Source of the DNA: Bryobacterales bacterium
GTDB lineage: Bacteria; Acidobacteriota; Terriglobia; Bryobacterales; Bryobacteraceae
Assembly: GCA_003170295.1 (NCBI GenBank)
Contig: PNAJ01000077.1
Location: forward strand, 106,360 to 170,359
Direction: 5' to 3'
DNA: 64,000 nt
Within the stretch, counting starts at the first letter, position 1. Each line of letters opens with the position of its first letter. The position numbers and the translations under genes were made by a program. Below, piece after piece: positions 8,685-16,533 of the stretch. The notes under the pieces are model-generated. The model saw nothing but the letters and a program-made list of their open reading frames with translations. It was not told where the DNA came from and did no database searches.

Positions 8685-8690
8685 TGAACT

Positions 8691-8864
8691 ATGAATGACC
8701 TGCGAATTCCGATCGCTTTATTTTTCGGCATCACCGGCATGATTTTACTGACGGTGACGGGCAACCATGCGCCACTCACGGACGCGCCCGTGAACCTCCA
8801 CGTGGGAGTCTCGATGGTGCTGTTCGGAGGAGTGATGGCTTGGCTCGCGCGGCGGCGATCGTAG
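8691..8864 (+). CDS. Small two-helix membrane protein
   Basis: A 57-residue frame, MNDLRIPIALFFGITGMILL...WLARRRS, with two hydrophobic helices (about residues 7-22 and 38-52) and an arginine-rich C-terminus. It starts 6 nt after the symporter stop and its 3' end overlaps the galactokinase start by 25 bp, so it sits in a translationally linked transport/kinase operon. This position suggests an accessory subunit of the symporter or an assembly factor. No family recognised. Confidence 0.62.
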   Translation: MNDLRIPIALFFGITGMILLTVTGNHAPLTDAPVNLHVGVSMVLFGGVMAWLARRRS

Positions 8865-9967
8865 AGAAATTTCGCGCGCGGTACCCAGCGTCCGGAATGC
8901 CGCGCGTGTGGCGTGCGCCGGGTCGCGTTAACTTGATCGGCGAGCACACGGATTATAACCTCGGGCTGGTGCTGCCGATGGCGATCGATTTGGCGTGCTG
9001 GATCGCGGCGGCATCGTCGGATGACGGTTGGCTGCGGGTGTATTCCGAACAGCTCGGCTCCGGATCACAATGGCGGGTCGAAGATGTTCCGAATGCGTCG
9101 CCGATTGGCGATTGGACGGATCGGGTGGCCGGCGTCGCGTGGGAATTATCGCGGCGAGGCGTCGAGCTCGGTGGGGTGAACCTGCTGATCGATTCCGAGG
9201 TTCCGGTGGGCGGCGGATTGAGCTCGTCGGCGGCGCTGGGAGTGTCGCTGGCTCTGGCGCTGGGCGGGCTCCGCGAACCCCTGGAAACGGCAAAACTGGC
9301 GCGGGCGGCGGAGACGGATTTCGTCGGCGTGCCTTGCGGGATCATGGACCAGTTCATTTCCGCGAGTGGGCAGGAGGGGGCGGCGATGCTGCTCGATTGC
9401 CGGTCGCTCGAATGGCGGACTGTGAAGCTGCCGGAGGATGTGGCGATTGTCGCCGCCAATTCCATGGTGAAGCATCAATTGGGCGATTCGGCGTACCGGA
9501 CCCGGGTCGAGGAGTGCGCGAAGGCTGCGAAACGGATTGGTGTCAGCAGTTTACGGGACGCGGAGGCGAGCAAGTTGGGTAGGCTGGACGGTACTTCGTT
9601 GAAGCGCGCCCGTCATGTTGTCACCGAAAATGCCCGGGTGGAGAGGTTCGTTTCGGCTGCGGCAACCGGCGACGGGGTCGAGATGGGGCGGGTCGTGACC
9701 GAATCCCATGTCAGTTTGCGGGACGATTACCAGGTGAGCTGCGTGGAGCTGGATTTCCTGGTGGATGCGGCGTTGCGGGTGGAAGGAGTGTTCGGGGCGC
9801 GGATGATCGGGGGAGGGTTTGGGGGCTCGACCGTCAATTTAGTGCGTCCAGGGGCGGTGGAGGCGCTGAAAGGGACCTTGGCGAAGGAATATCGAAAATT
9901 CCACGGGTCGGAGCCGGAAATTCACGTTTGCGTGGCTTCGGCGGGCGCTTCTGAAATAATTATTTGA
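8840..9967 (+). CDS. galK: Galactokinase
   Basis: Phosphorylates alpha-D-galactose at C1 with ATP (first committed Leloir step). The 375-residue GHMP kinase has the galactokinase signature GRVNLIGEHTDYNLG (~30-44), the ATP-binding loop VPVGGGLSSSAALG (~126-139), the PCGIMDQFIS segment and the C-terminal GGGFGGSTVNLV motif. The start used is TTG at 8840 within the upstream small gene, giving a normal N-terminus before the signature. galT and galE are not in the window. Together with the symporter it forms a galactose uptake and activation unit. Confidence 0.92.
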   Translation: MARAAAIVEKFRARYPASGMPRVWRAPGRVNLIGEHTDYNLGLVLPMAIDLACWIAAASSDDGWLRVYSEQLGSGSQWRVEDVPNASPIGDWTDRVAGVAWELSRRGVELGGVNLLIDSEVPVGGGLSSSAALGVSLALALGGLREPLETAKLARAAETDFVGVPCGIMDQFISASGQEGAAMLLDCRSLEWRTVKLPEDVAIVAANSMVKHQLGDSAYRTRVEECAKAAKRIGVSSLRDAEASKLGRLDGTSLKRARHVVTENARVERFVSAAATGDGVEMGRVVTESHVSLRDDYQVSCVELDFLVDAALRVEGVFGARMIGGGFGGSTVNLVRPGAVEALKGTLAKEYRKFHGSEPEIHVCVASAGASEIII

Positions 9968-10019
9968 GAATTTTCGCACTCCAAAGATACTCATACATCA
10001 GATCCTCCGAACCGTGTGC

Positions 10020-10055
10020 TAAGCGTTCCACCTGACCGCTCGGGTGGAACGCTTA
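10020..10055. other. Perfect 13-bp stem hairpin between galK and lpxD
   Basis: TAAGCGTTCCACC at 10020-10032 pairs exactly with GGTGGAACGCTTA at 10043-10055 across a 10-nt loop. No T-run follows, so it is not a canonical intrinsic terminator. It lies 35 bp before the lpxD start and could be a factor-binding site, attenuator or mRNA end structure for galK. Confidence 0.6.
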
Positions 10056-10089
10056 TGTCACTCAGCACCCAAATGACGTACCTTTAGGT

Positions 10090-11088
10090 GTGCGCGTTAA
10101 AGAGCTAGCGGCGTGGCTGAAGTCGAGTTTTGAGGGCGACGGCGACCGGGAAATCCGCAGAGTAGCGCCACTTGAGGACGCAGGACCGGAAGATTTGTCC
10201 TTCGCTACGCGTGGCCGCGCGCTGAAACAAGCCGGAGCATCGCGGGCGGGCTGTCTGCTGGTCCCAACCGACTACGCGAACGATTCCGGGCGGACCATCA
10301 TCCGCACTGCCGATCCGCGAGCTGCTGCGGCACGGGCGATCCTGAAAATCTATCCGCGCATCGACCCACCGCCGGGCATCCATCCAACGGCCGTCCTTGG
10401 TCCAGGCACGATCATCGGGTACGGCGCGTCCATTGGGCCCATGGCGACCATCGGCGTGGGCGTCAAGGTGGGCTCCGGGAGCGTGATCGGCGCGGGCTGC
10501 GTGATCGGCGACCACGTGCATATCGGCGCGAGTTGCACGATTCATCCCAGGGTGATGATTTATAGCGAGGTGGTGCTGGGTGACGAGGTGGTGCTGCATT
10601 CCGGCTGCGTGATCGGCGCGGATGGCTTCGGATTCGTGCTGACTGACGGCATCTACGAGAAGTTTCCGCAAGTCGGGCGGGTCGAGATTGGAAACCGAGT
10701 GGAGATCGGCGCGAATTCCTGCGTCGACCGCGCGGCGTTGGGCGTCACTTCGATCGGCGACGGAACCAAGATCGATAACCTGGTGCACGTCGGCCACAAT
10801 TGCAGGATTGGCAGGCACGTGGTGATCGCGGCGCAGACCGGATTTTCAGGCGGCGTGATTGTCGAGGATTACGCGGTGATCGGCGGACAGGTGGGCATTG
10901 GCGATAAGGCGCGCATCGAATCGCGAGCGGTGCTCGGGTCCGGCAGCGGAGTGCTGACGTCGAAGATCGTGCGAGCGGGACAGGTCGTCTGGGGCACGCC
11001 GGCAAGGCCGCTGAAAGAGTGTCTGGAGCAGATGGCGGTGCTTTCGAGGATGGCGAAGAAGAAGAAGCCAGTAGCCAGTAGCCAGTAG
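10090..11088 (+). CDS. lpxD: UDP-3-O-(3-hydroxyacyl)glucosamine N-acyltransferase
   Basis: Third step of lipid A synthesis: N-acylation of UDP-3-O-acylglucosamine using acyl-ACP. The 332-residue protein has the N-terminal uridine-binding LpxD domain (1-95), then left-handed beta-helix hexapeptide repeats (IGxGxxIG-type, ~98-300) and the catalytic His in VHVGHN (H236). It implies an LPS-bearing outer membrane. Start is GTG at 10090. The C-terminus is odd: the last residues (KKKKPVASSQ) and the stop codon are read from a heptamer repeat array, so the original end was probably altered when that array arrived. Confidence 0.93.
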   Translation: MRVKELAAWLKSSFEGDGDREIRRVAPLEDAGPEDLSFATRGRALKQAGASRAGCLLVPTDYANDSGRTIIRTADPRAAAARAILKIYPRIDPPPGIHPTAVLGPGTIIGYGASIGPMATIGVGVKVGSGSVIGAGCVIGDHVHIGASCTIHPRVMIYSEVVLGDEVVLHSGCVIGADGFGFVLTDGIYEKFPQVGRVEIGNRVEIGANSCVDRAALGVTSIGDGTKIDNLVHVGHNCRIGRHVVIAAQTGFSGGVIVEDYAVIGGQVGIGDKARIESRAVLGSGSGVLTSKIVRAGQVVWGTPARPLKECLEQMAVLSRMAKKKKPVASSQ

Positions 11089-11099
11089 CCAGTAGCCAG
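11066..11099 (+). repeat. Heptamer tandem array (AGCCAGT), left arm of an inverted pair
   Basis: About five tandem copies of AGTAGCC/AGCCAGT, overlapping the last codons and the stop of lpxD. In reverse complement it matches the TTCTGGC array at 11497-11536, so the two arrays bracket the four-helix-bundle gene as an inverted pair. Confidence 0.85.
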
Positions 11100-11135
11100 A
11101 ATGAGAAATTGAGAGCGTTGGTTTCTCCATTTGTT

Positions 11136-11488
11136 GTGACTCTGGCACGGACTTTTCGCGATCTTTTGATCTGGCAGAAAGCGCATCAGTTTGTGCTGCG
11201 CGTGATCAGGTGACGAAATGTTTCCCTCCCGATGAACGCTACGGCCTGACGAGTCAATTGCGCCGCGCGGCGGTTTCCGTTCCTGCAAATATCGCTGAAG
11301 GTTTTGTGAAGCGGGGCACCGCCGACAAGCTCCGTTATCTTAACATTGCCCAGGGATCGCTTGAAGAGAGTCGATACTATTTAATCCTCGCATCGGATCT
11401 CGGCCTCGCGCACCTCGCTGAGATTGAAAAACTGGCGGACGAATGCAGCCGAATGATTGAGTCGTACGCGCAAACGATGCGACGCTGA
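11136..11488 (+). pseudogene. Four-helix-bundle (S23/Avd-like) protein gene with a -1 frameshift
   Basis: The S23-type four-helix-bundle family typically begins 'xFRDLxVWQKAHxLxLxVYxxTxxFPxxExYGLTSQLRRAAVSIPANIAEG'. The front half (LARTFRDLLIWQKAHQFVLRV) is read from GTG at 11136 in one frame. The rest (VTKCFPPDERYGLTSQLRRA and AAVSVPANIAEGF onward to 11488) is in another, with a TGA at 11211 between them. One missing base near 11204-11209 would restore a single frame. The gene lies between inverted heptamer arrays that form the C-termini of both neighbours, suggesting a mobile cassette. Relatives of this fold include Avd of diversity-generating retroelements, but no reverse transcriptase is present. 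Sequencing error is the alternative to a true pseudogene; the gene may also start downstream at 11210 as a shortened protein. Confidence 0.75.
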
Positions 11489-11493
11489 GCCGC

Positions 11494-12615
11494 CTATTCT
11501 GGCTTCTGGCTTCTGGCTTCTGGCTTCTGGCTACTGTTTTTCCACTCCATCGTCTGCACCACGCTCAAGCGGGCTTGCGGATAGACGGTCAGGCGGAAGC
11601 GCACGGACCCGGATGAGTTCTCTAAAAGAATGCTCCCGTTGCGGAGCTGCGCCACATCCAGTGCCACCGGCCTGATGCGGCCTCCGTCCTCAATCTCGAG
11701 CACGCCTCTCTCCGCGGCTTTTACGGCCGCTGCATCCCGGTTCCACTTCACGCTGAGGTTGTCGCCTTCCTTGGTCACGGTCAGGCCTAACGAGAAATCC
11801 GAGGTTCCGCTCCCGGCTGCCTTGGTTCCCATCGTAAGCGCGGCTTGAAACCCTAGCACGAGGCCCAGCAACAAGAACACGAACGACATCGGAATCCACA
11901 CCCATCCGCTGCGCGCTCGCGACTTCGACGGCGTCGTGTAAGCGTAGGCAGGCTCCGGCGCGGCGGAAACGAGGTCCGGGATCTCTTCTTGTACGACGCT
12001 TCGAACCTCGCGGCGGCGCGGGACGCGCTCCAACATCGACCGCCGCGGAGGAGCTTCCTCCCCGGTCAATTCGCGCCGGCGGAATGGAAATTCGAGCGGC
12101 GCCGCGGATTGAAACAGGCCATCTTCGCGAAAGAAGAAGCTGGCGACGCTGACTCTGGTCGCGAACGGCTTCACCAGAAGTGCGACGTGCGAAGGCGACG
12201 GGAAATAATGTTCCATCAACTCGATATCTTCGAGCGCCAGCGACAGACCGTCGCGCGTGTGGCTGCGAAAATATCCGACGGCGTAGACGGAACGCTCGGA
12301 ATTCGGCGCAGAGCGCGCGCAGACGTCGTCGAACGCGGCGCCATCGTCCGCGGTGAGCAGGTAGGAGGGACCTCGTTTGTAAACGCACGCGACCTGCTCG
12401 AAATCGTCGACCCGGACAATCGCCGGCGCACCTTGCTCTATGGCGCCGAGCAGCACGCCGCCCACCTCTGCGCCACGCTTCGGGACCGCCCCGAATCCGC
12501 GCATCACTTCGGCCGACATGCGGTCGATCACGTCGAGATGAAGGTGAACGGCGACGGGTTTTCCGGGCACCTCCCAGACGTAGTAACCGGGCACGGCTTG
12601 TATGCTTGGGTCCAT
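11494..12615 (-). CDS. MPN/JAMM-like domain membrane protein
   Basis: A 373-residue protein. Residues ~20-150 look like a JAB/MPN fold: EVGGVLLG (50-57) matches the glutamate-bearing strand and VGYFRSHTRDGLSLALEDI (113-131) matches the 'GWYHSHP...S..D' motif, except that the first metal histidine is replaced by Arg. A single membrane helix follows (SGWVWIPMSFVFLLLGLVLG, ~237-256), then an extracytoplasmic beta domain. It is therefore probably a non-catalytic or altered MPN protein anchored in the inner membrane. The last ~18 residues (NSSQKPEARSQKPE) are translated from the heptamer array and are unlikely to be ancestral. Divergent from rsmI. Confidence 0.65.
   Translation of the reverse strand: MDPSIQAVPGYYVWEVPGKPVAVHLHLDVIDRMSAEVMRGFGAVPKRGAEVGGVLLGAIEQGAPAIVRVDDFEQVACVYKRGPSYLLTADDGAAFDDVCARSAPNSERSVYAVGYFRSHTRDGLSLALEDIELMEHYFPSPSHVALLVKPFATRVSVASFFFREDGLFQSAAPLEFPFRRRELTGEEAPPRRSMLERVPRRREVRSVVQEEIPDLVSAAPEPAYAYTTPSKSRARSGWVWIPMSFVFLLLGLVLGFQAALTMGTKAAGSGTSDFSLGLTVTKEGDNLSVKWNRDAAAVKAAERGVLEIEDGGRIRPVALDVAQLRNGSILLENSSGSVRFRLTVYPQARLSVVQTMEWKNSSQKPEARSQKPE
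11497..11536 (-). repeat. Heptamer tandem array (TTCTGGC), right arm of the inverted pair
   Basis: Five tandem TTCTGGC units followed by TACTG. It forms the 3' coding end of the MPN-like gene and is the inverted counterpart of the array at 11066-11099. Confidence 0.85.
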
Positions 12616-12641
12616 TTCAGGTACCGTTTCATCGTACTACG

Positions 12642-13457
12642 GTGCACAAAACTCTCTACATTGTGTCGACACCCATCGGCAACCTGGAAGACATCACGCT
12701 GCGGGCGCTGCGCGTATTGAAGGAGGCCGATCTGATCGCTTGCGAAGACACGCGCCAGACGCGCAAGCTGCTGGATCACTACGGAATCGCGAAACCGGTG
12801 ACGAGTTATCACGACCACAACGAAGCGGCACGCGCGGCGGAATTGATCGAGCGCCTGGAGCGCGGCGAGAGCATCGCGCTGGTTTCCGACGCCGGCACGC
12901 CGCTGATTTCCGATCCGGGATATCGCCTGGTTGCCGCCGCGGTGCTCGCAGGCATCACCGTGGTGCCGATTCCTGGGCCTTCAGCGGTGATGGGCGCGCT
13001 TGCGGCGGCCGGGCTCGCGACCGATTCTTTCCGCTTCTGCGGATTCCTTCCGCCTAAGACCTCGCAGCGCCAGAAGGTTTTCGAGGAGCTGAAACACGAA
13101 ACCTGCACGTTGGTGTTTTATGAGGCTCCACATCGCATTTTAGAAACGCTCGAAGACCTGGCGGCGGTGATGCCCGAGCGTCCGGTGGTGATCGCCAGAG
13201 AGCTGACAAAACTTCACGAGGAGTTCTTGCGCGGAACCGCGGTGGAGCTGCGTGCGGCGCTTTCCGCGCGCCAGTCGGTGAAAGGTGAGATCACATTACT
13301 GATCGGCAAGGCGGAGCACGCGGAGTTGGACGACACACCGATTGAAGATGCGATTCAGGCGCTCGAATCGAGCGGCGTCTCGCGAATGGATGCGATCAAG
13401 CAAGTCGCGAAGGCGCGGGGAATGTCCAAGCGCAACGTCTACAAACTCACCGTTTGA
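12642..13457 (+). CDS. rsmI: 16S rRNA 2'-O-ribose C1402 methyltransferase
   Basis: SAM-dependent tetrapyrrole-methylase-fold enzyme that methylates the ribose of C1402 in 16S rRNA. Family motifs in order: TLYIVSTPIGNLEDIT at the N-terminus, ACEDTRQTRKLL, SDAGTPLISDPGY, PGPSAVMGAL, FCGFLPPK, FYEAPHRI and ARELTKLHEE, followed by a small basic C-terminal domain ending MSKRNVYKLTV. GTG at 12642 was chosen because it places VHKTLYIVSTPIGN at the usual N-terminus; the frame is open back to 12606, which would run into the divergent gene. Confidence 0.93.
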   Translation: MHKTLYIVSTPIGNLEDITLRALRVLKEADLIACEDTRQTRKLLDHYGIAKPVTSYHDHNEAARAAELIERLERGESIALVSDAGTPLISDPGYRLVAAAVLAGITVVPIPGPSAVMGALAAAGLATDSFRFCGFLPPKTSQRQKVFEELKHETCTLVFYEAPHRILETLEDLAAVMPERPVVIARELTKLHEEFLRGTAVELRAALSARQSVKGEITLLIGKAEHAELDDTPIEDAIQALESSGVSRMDAIKQVAKARGMSKRNVYKLTV

Positions 13458-13500
13458 GCATCGCGAAGACGTCTGAAGTTCATGGAATTAAGTCGTCGGA

Positions 13501-13610
13501 GTGGGGCGGTCCCCCTGGACCGCGGTCGACGCCCCGGTCGGCCTCTTTGGGTGACCCTGGGTAGAGCCGGACCAGGGGGTGTCCGGCGCGGGCGAGGGCG
13601 CCCGCCCCAC
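13501..13610. repeat. GC-rich palindromic repeat of the GTGGGGCGG family, copy 1
   Basis: Begins GTGGGGCGGTCCCCCTGGAC and ends with the complementary CCGCCCCAC, with an internal ACCAGGGGG/CCCCCTGG pairing, so it can fold into one long hairpin. It fills the rsmI-hemH convergent gap. Related copies are at 28904-28960 and 55081-55196. Confidence 0.8.
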
Positions 13611-13646
13611 CAAAACTTATGTCACGAACTTCAAATACCGGGGAAG

Positions 13647-14594
13647 CTACCGCGACGTAACTGGATGCCGCGCCGGAGCAGGACAACAATCCGCAGGGCA
13701 AATCGCCGTTTCCCCTTCGATCAGTTCCGCGATCATGCGCACCATCGCCGGATGCGTTTCGACCGTGCCGGCCCGCGCCATTTTCACGCCCAGCTCCTTG
13801 CACACGGCGCGCGCCTCCGTGTCGAGATCGTAAAGCACTTCCATGTGATCGGAGAGAAAACCGATGGGCGCGATCACCACATCGGAACGAATCTCACGAA
13901 GATAATCGCAAATGTCGGGCTCGAGCCAGGGCTGCCCGGGAGGGCCACTGCGGCTCTGATAAACCAGTTTCCACGCATTTCTCAAATCAGAGCGTCCGAC
14001 GCCGCCAGCTACCGCCGCGCACGCGCGATTCAATTCGTCCACATAAGGACTCGACTCCGCCATCGAAACCGGAACGCTATGCGCGGTGAAGATCAAACGG
14101 CCTTCGGGCACTTGGGCAATCGCGGCGCGAACGCGATCCGTCATCGCCTCAATGAACGCCGGATGCCCGGAAAAGGGGCGGATTCTCGCGATTTTCGGCG
14201 CTCCGTCGCCCACCGCAGCACGGGCGCGCTCGACATCCTCCGCATACTGGCGGCAGCCGGAATACGACCCAAATGCGGAGGTCACGAACGCGATGGCGTT
14301 GCGAATCCCATCGTCGCGCATTTGCCGCACGGTATCCAAAAGCATTGGGTGCCAGTTGCGATTTCCCCAATAAATCGGGATCTTGACGACGTCCTTCAGC
14401 GCCGCGATCAGAGCTCGATTCTGATCGTTAATCGGGCTGCGGCCGTCGAAATGATAATAATGTTCCGCCACTTCGAGCATGCGTTCGCGCGGAACGTTGC
14501 GTCCCCGCAGAACATTCTCTAAAAACGGAATAACGTCTTCATGTTTTTCAGGACCGCCGAAGGAAAGCACCAACAACGCATCGTAACGAGACAC
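13647..14594 (-). CDS. hemH: Ferrochelatase (protoheme or coproheme type)
   Basis: Inserts Fe2+ into the porphyrin ring in the last part of heme synthesis. The 315-residue protein opens with the family motif DALLVLSFGGPE, has the catalytic histidine in FTAHSVPVS (H172), the YQSRSGPPGQPWLEPD block (~212-227) and PIGFLSDHMEVLYDLD with the second acidic metal residue (E252). The C-terminus carries clustered cysteines (CPADCC, 299-304), which could ligate an iron-sulfur cluster as in some bacterial ferrochelatases; this is not certain. The partner heme genes hemE and hemY are ~40 kb away. Confidence 0.92.
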   Translation of the reverse strand: MSRYDALLVLSFGGPEKHEDVIPFLENVLRGRNVPRERMLEVAEHYYHFDGRSPINDQNRALIAALKDVVKIPIYWGNRNWHPMLLDTVRQMRDDGIRNAIAFVTSAFGSYSGCRQYAEDVERARAAVGDGAPKIARIRPFSGHPAFIEAMTDRVRAAIAQVPEGRLIFTAHSVPVSMAESSPYVDELNRACAAVAGGVGRSDLRNAWKLVYQSRSGPPGQPWLEPDICDYLREIRSDVVIAPIGFLSDHMEVLYDLDTEARAVCKELGVKMARAGTVETHPAMVRMIAELIEGETAICPADCCPAPARHPVTSR

Positions 14595-14625
14595 GCCTTT
14601 ATTGTACGGTTATGATTGAATGATC

Positions 14626-16533
14626 ATGTGGCGTAGATGGGTGTGGCTCGCCGCGGTAATCTTAGCGGTGGGAGCCATGATCTTCGGGGGATCCGCACTC
14701 TGGCGCGCGCGCGGCGCATTGCGCGAAGCGCGCGAACAGGTGTCCGCCAGCGCTTCGTTCCGGTTCTCCGTCCGGCCGATTGTGCCCGTTATTCCACCAG
14801 GTTTGGAATCGCTAGGCGCGCCCGCGGTGTTCAACGACGCGGTTATTTTCGATGGCCATTTATATATCTCCGGCCCCGCAGGCCTGACGAAATACGACGG
14901 AGCTTCGGGCGCGATCGCCGGGCGTTACCGCGTGGGCGCCGAACTGCCACCCGCGCCGATCACATCGCTTGCCGTCGGCCTAGCCGGCGATTCGCAGGCG
15001 CCCGAGCTGTGGATCGGCACGTGGGGCGAAGGGCTCGCCGCTTTCGATGGGCGCGCGTTCCGGCAGATTCGTTTCGACGACGCGCGGCTGCGGAAGATCA
15101 CCGCGATTCTGCCCGTCGATACGGGCCGCATTCTGATCGGTACGGAAAAAGCGGGAGTGCTGGTCTATGACGGCCACGTGCTCGCGCAGTTTCATTCTTC
15201 CGTCGCCAATGTGCCGGTGACCGCGCTTGCGGGTAACGATGCGAATCTGTGGATCGGCACGCTCGACCGCGGCCTGCTGCATTGGAAAGCGGGCGCGCTC
15301 GATACGCTCGACGACGTCCTACCAGATAAGCAGATCCTTTCTCTCGCTCTCAATGGAGAAACGCTCTACGCGGGCACGGGCGTTGGCATCGCGGAAATTC
15401 GCAGAGGCAAGCTTGCGCGCGTGATCGCTCCCGGATATTTCGCGCAGACGTTGCTCGCCGCGGACGACAAATTATGGGTCGGAACGCTCGAAGAGGGCAT
15501 GCTTTCGGTACCCCTGGACGCGCATCCCGGACGACTCGCGCAGCTCGGCGCCGCGAGCGTGTGCCCCGGATGTTCGATCCGCAAGATTCTCATGATCGAC
15601 GGCGAAATCTATGCGCTGGCCGAGGATTCGCTCTGGCACGGAAACGAAGCAGTGATTCGACGCGAGGACGCATTGCTCGCCGACCGAAACATCGTGGCGC
15701 TGAAAATGGATTCCGCCGGCCGCCTCTGGATCGGATACTTCGACCGCGGCCTCCAAATCCTCAACGCGAATGGCGAGCGCGGCCAGCATATCGAGGACGA
15801 TCATCTGTTCTGCGTGAATCGCATCGCGCACGATGCAGCGCGCGGCGTGTCGGCGGTCGCCACCGCGAATGGACTGGTGATGTTCGACGCGGCGACGTCA
15901 CGGCGGCGGGTGATCGGACAGGCCGAAGGGCTGATCGCCAATCAAGTAACCGACGTAGTGCTGCGTCCCGACGGCTCGGTCATCGCCGCGACGCCCGCGG
16001 GCGTGAGTTTTATCGATGCCACTGGCATCAGCAGCATTTACGCGTTTCAGGGACTTGTGAACAATCACGTCTACGCGCTGGCGTCGGATGGCGCGCGCAC
16101 TCTGGCAGGAACGCTTGGCGGTTTGTCGATTCTCGACGGCCCGGTGGTGCGCGCCAGCTTCACCACATCGAATTCGGCGCTGAAACATAACTGGATCACG
16201 GCCATGTCGCAAGTAGAAAATGATGTGTTCGTGGGCACCTATGGCGCGGGCGTTTTGCGCCTTACTAATAGAGGTGTATGGGAAACATTCGACGATTTGC
16301 GCGGGACCTTGGAGATTAACGCGAACGCGATGGTGGCGACTACGAACGCGGTGTATGCTGGAACGCTCGACCGGGGCCTTGCGATCTATAACATCGCGTC
16401 GGGACGCTGGACTTTCTTCACGGCGGGACTGCCCTCGCGCAATGTCACCGCGGTCGAGGCGCGCGGCGGCGTGCTGTACATCGGAACGGATAATGGATTG
16501 GTAAAGGTACCGGAGAGTACGGTGATTCAATGA
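14626..16533 (+). CDS. Membrane-anchored beta-propeller protein (two-component-regulator-propeller repeats)
   Basis: About 635 residues: an N-terminal membrane anchor (WRRWVWLAAVILAVGAMIFG), then a periplasmic propeller made of repeated Reg_prop-like units of the form 'LWIGTxxxGL..(Y/F)DG..(F)' (LWIGTWGEGLAAFDG, LIGTEKAGVLVYDG, LWIGTLDRGLLHW, LWIGYFDRGLQIL, VFVGTYGAGVLRL, VYAGTLDRGLAIYN). Such repeats usually form sensor domains in front of histidine kinases, but here nothing follows the propeller, so it is a free-standing binding or scaffold protein. First gene of an overlapping operon: its TGA overlaps the ATG of the VIT/VWA gene. ATG at 14620 is an alternative start. Confidence 0.75.
   Translation: MWRRWVWLAAVILAVGAMIFGGSALWRARGALREAREQVSASASFRFSVRPIVPVIPPGLESLGAPAVFNDAVIFDGHLYISGPAGLTKYDGASGAIAGRYRVGAELPPAPITSLAVGLAGDSQAPELWIGTWGEGLAAFDGRAFRQIRFDDARLRKITAILPVDTGRILIGTEKAGVLVYDGHVLAQFHSSVANVPVTALAGNDANLWIGTLDRGLLHWKAGALDTLDDVLPDKQILSLALNGETLYAGTGVGIAEIRRGKLARVIAPGYFAQTLLAADDKLWVGTLEEGMLSVPLDAHPGRLAQLGAASVCPGCSIRKILMIDGEIYALAEDSLWHGNEAVIRREDALLADRNIVALKMDSAGRLWIGYFDRGLQILNANGERGQHIEDDHLFCVNRIAHDAARGVSAVATANGLVMFDAATSRRRVIGQAEGLIANQVTDVVLRPDGSVIAATPAGVSFIDATGISSIYAFQGLVNNHVYALASDGARTLAGTLGGLSILDGPVVRASFTTSNSALKHNWITAMSQVENDVFVGTYGAGVLRLTNRGVWETFDDLRGTLEINANAMVATTNAVYAGTLDRGLAIYNIASGRWTFFTAGLPSRNVTAVEARGGVLYIGTDNGLVKVPESTVIQ

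Noticed and set aside
11066..11536. Heptamer arrays as a CRISPR array
   Set aside because: Units are 7 bp without spacers; CRISPR repeats are 21-48 bp with unique spacers.
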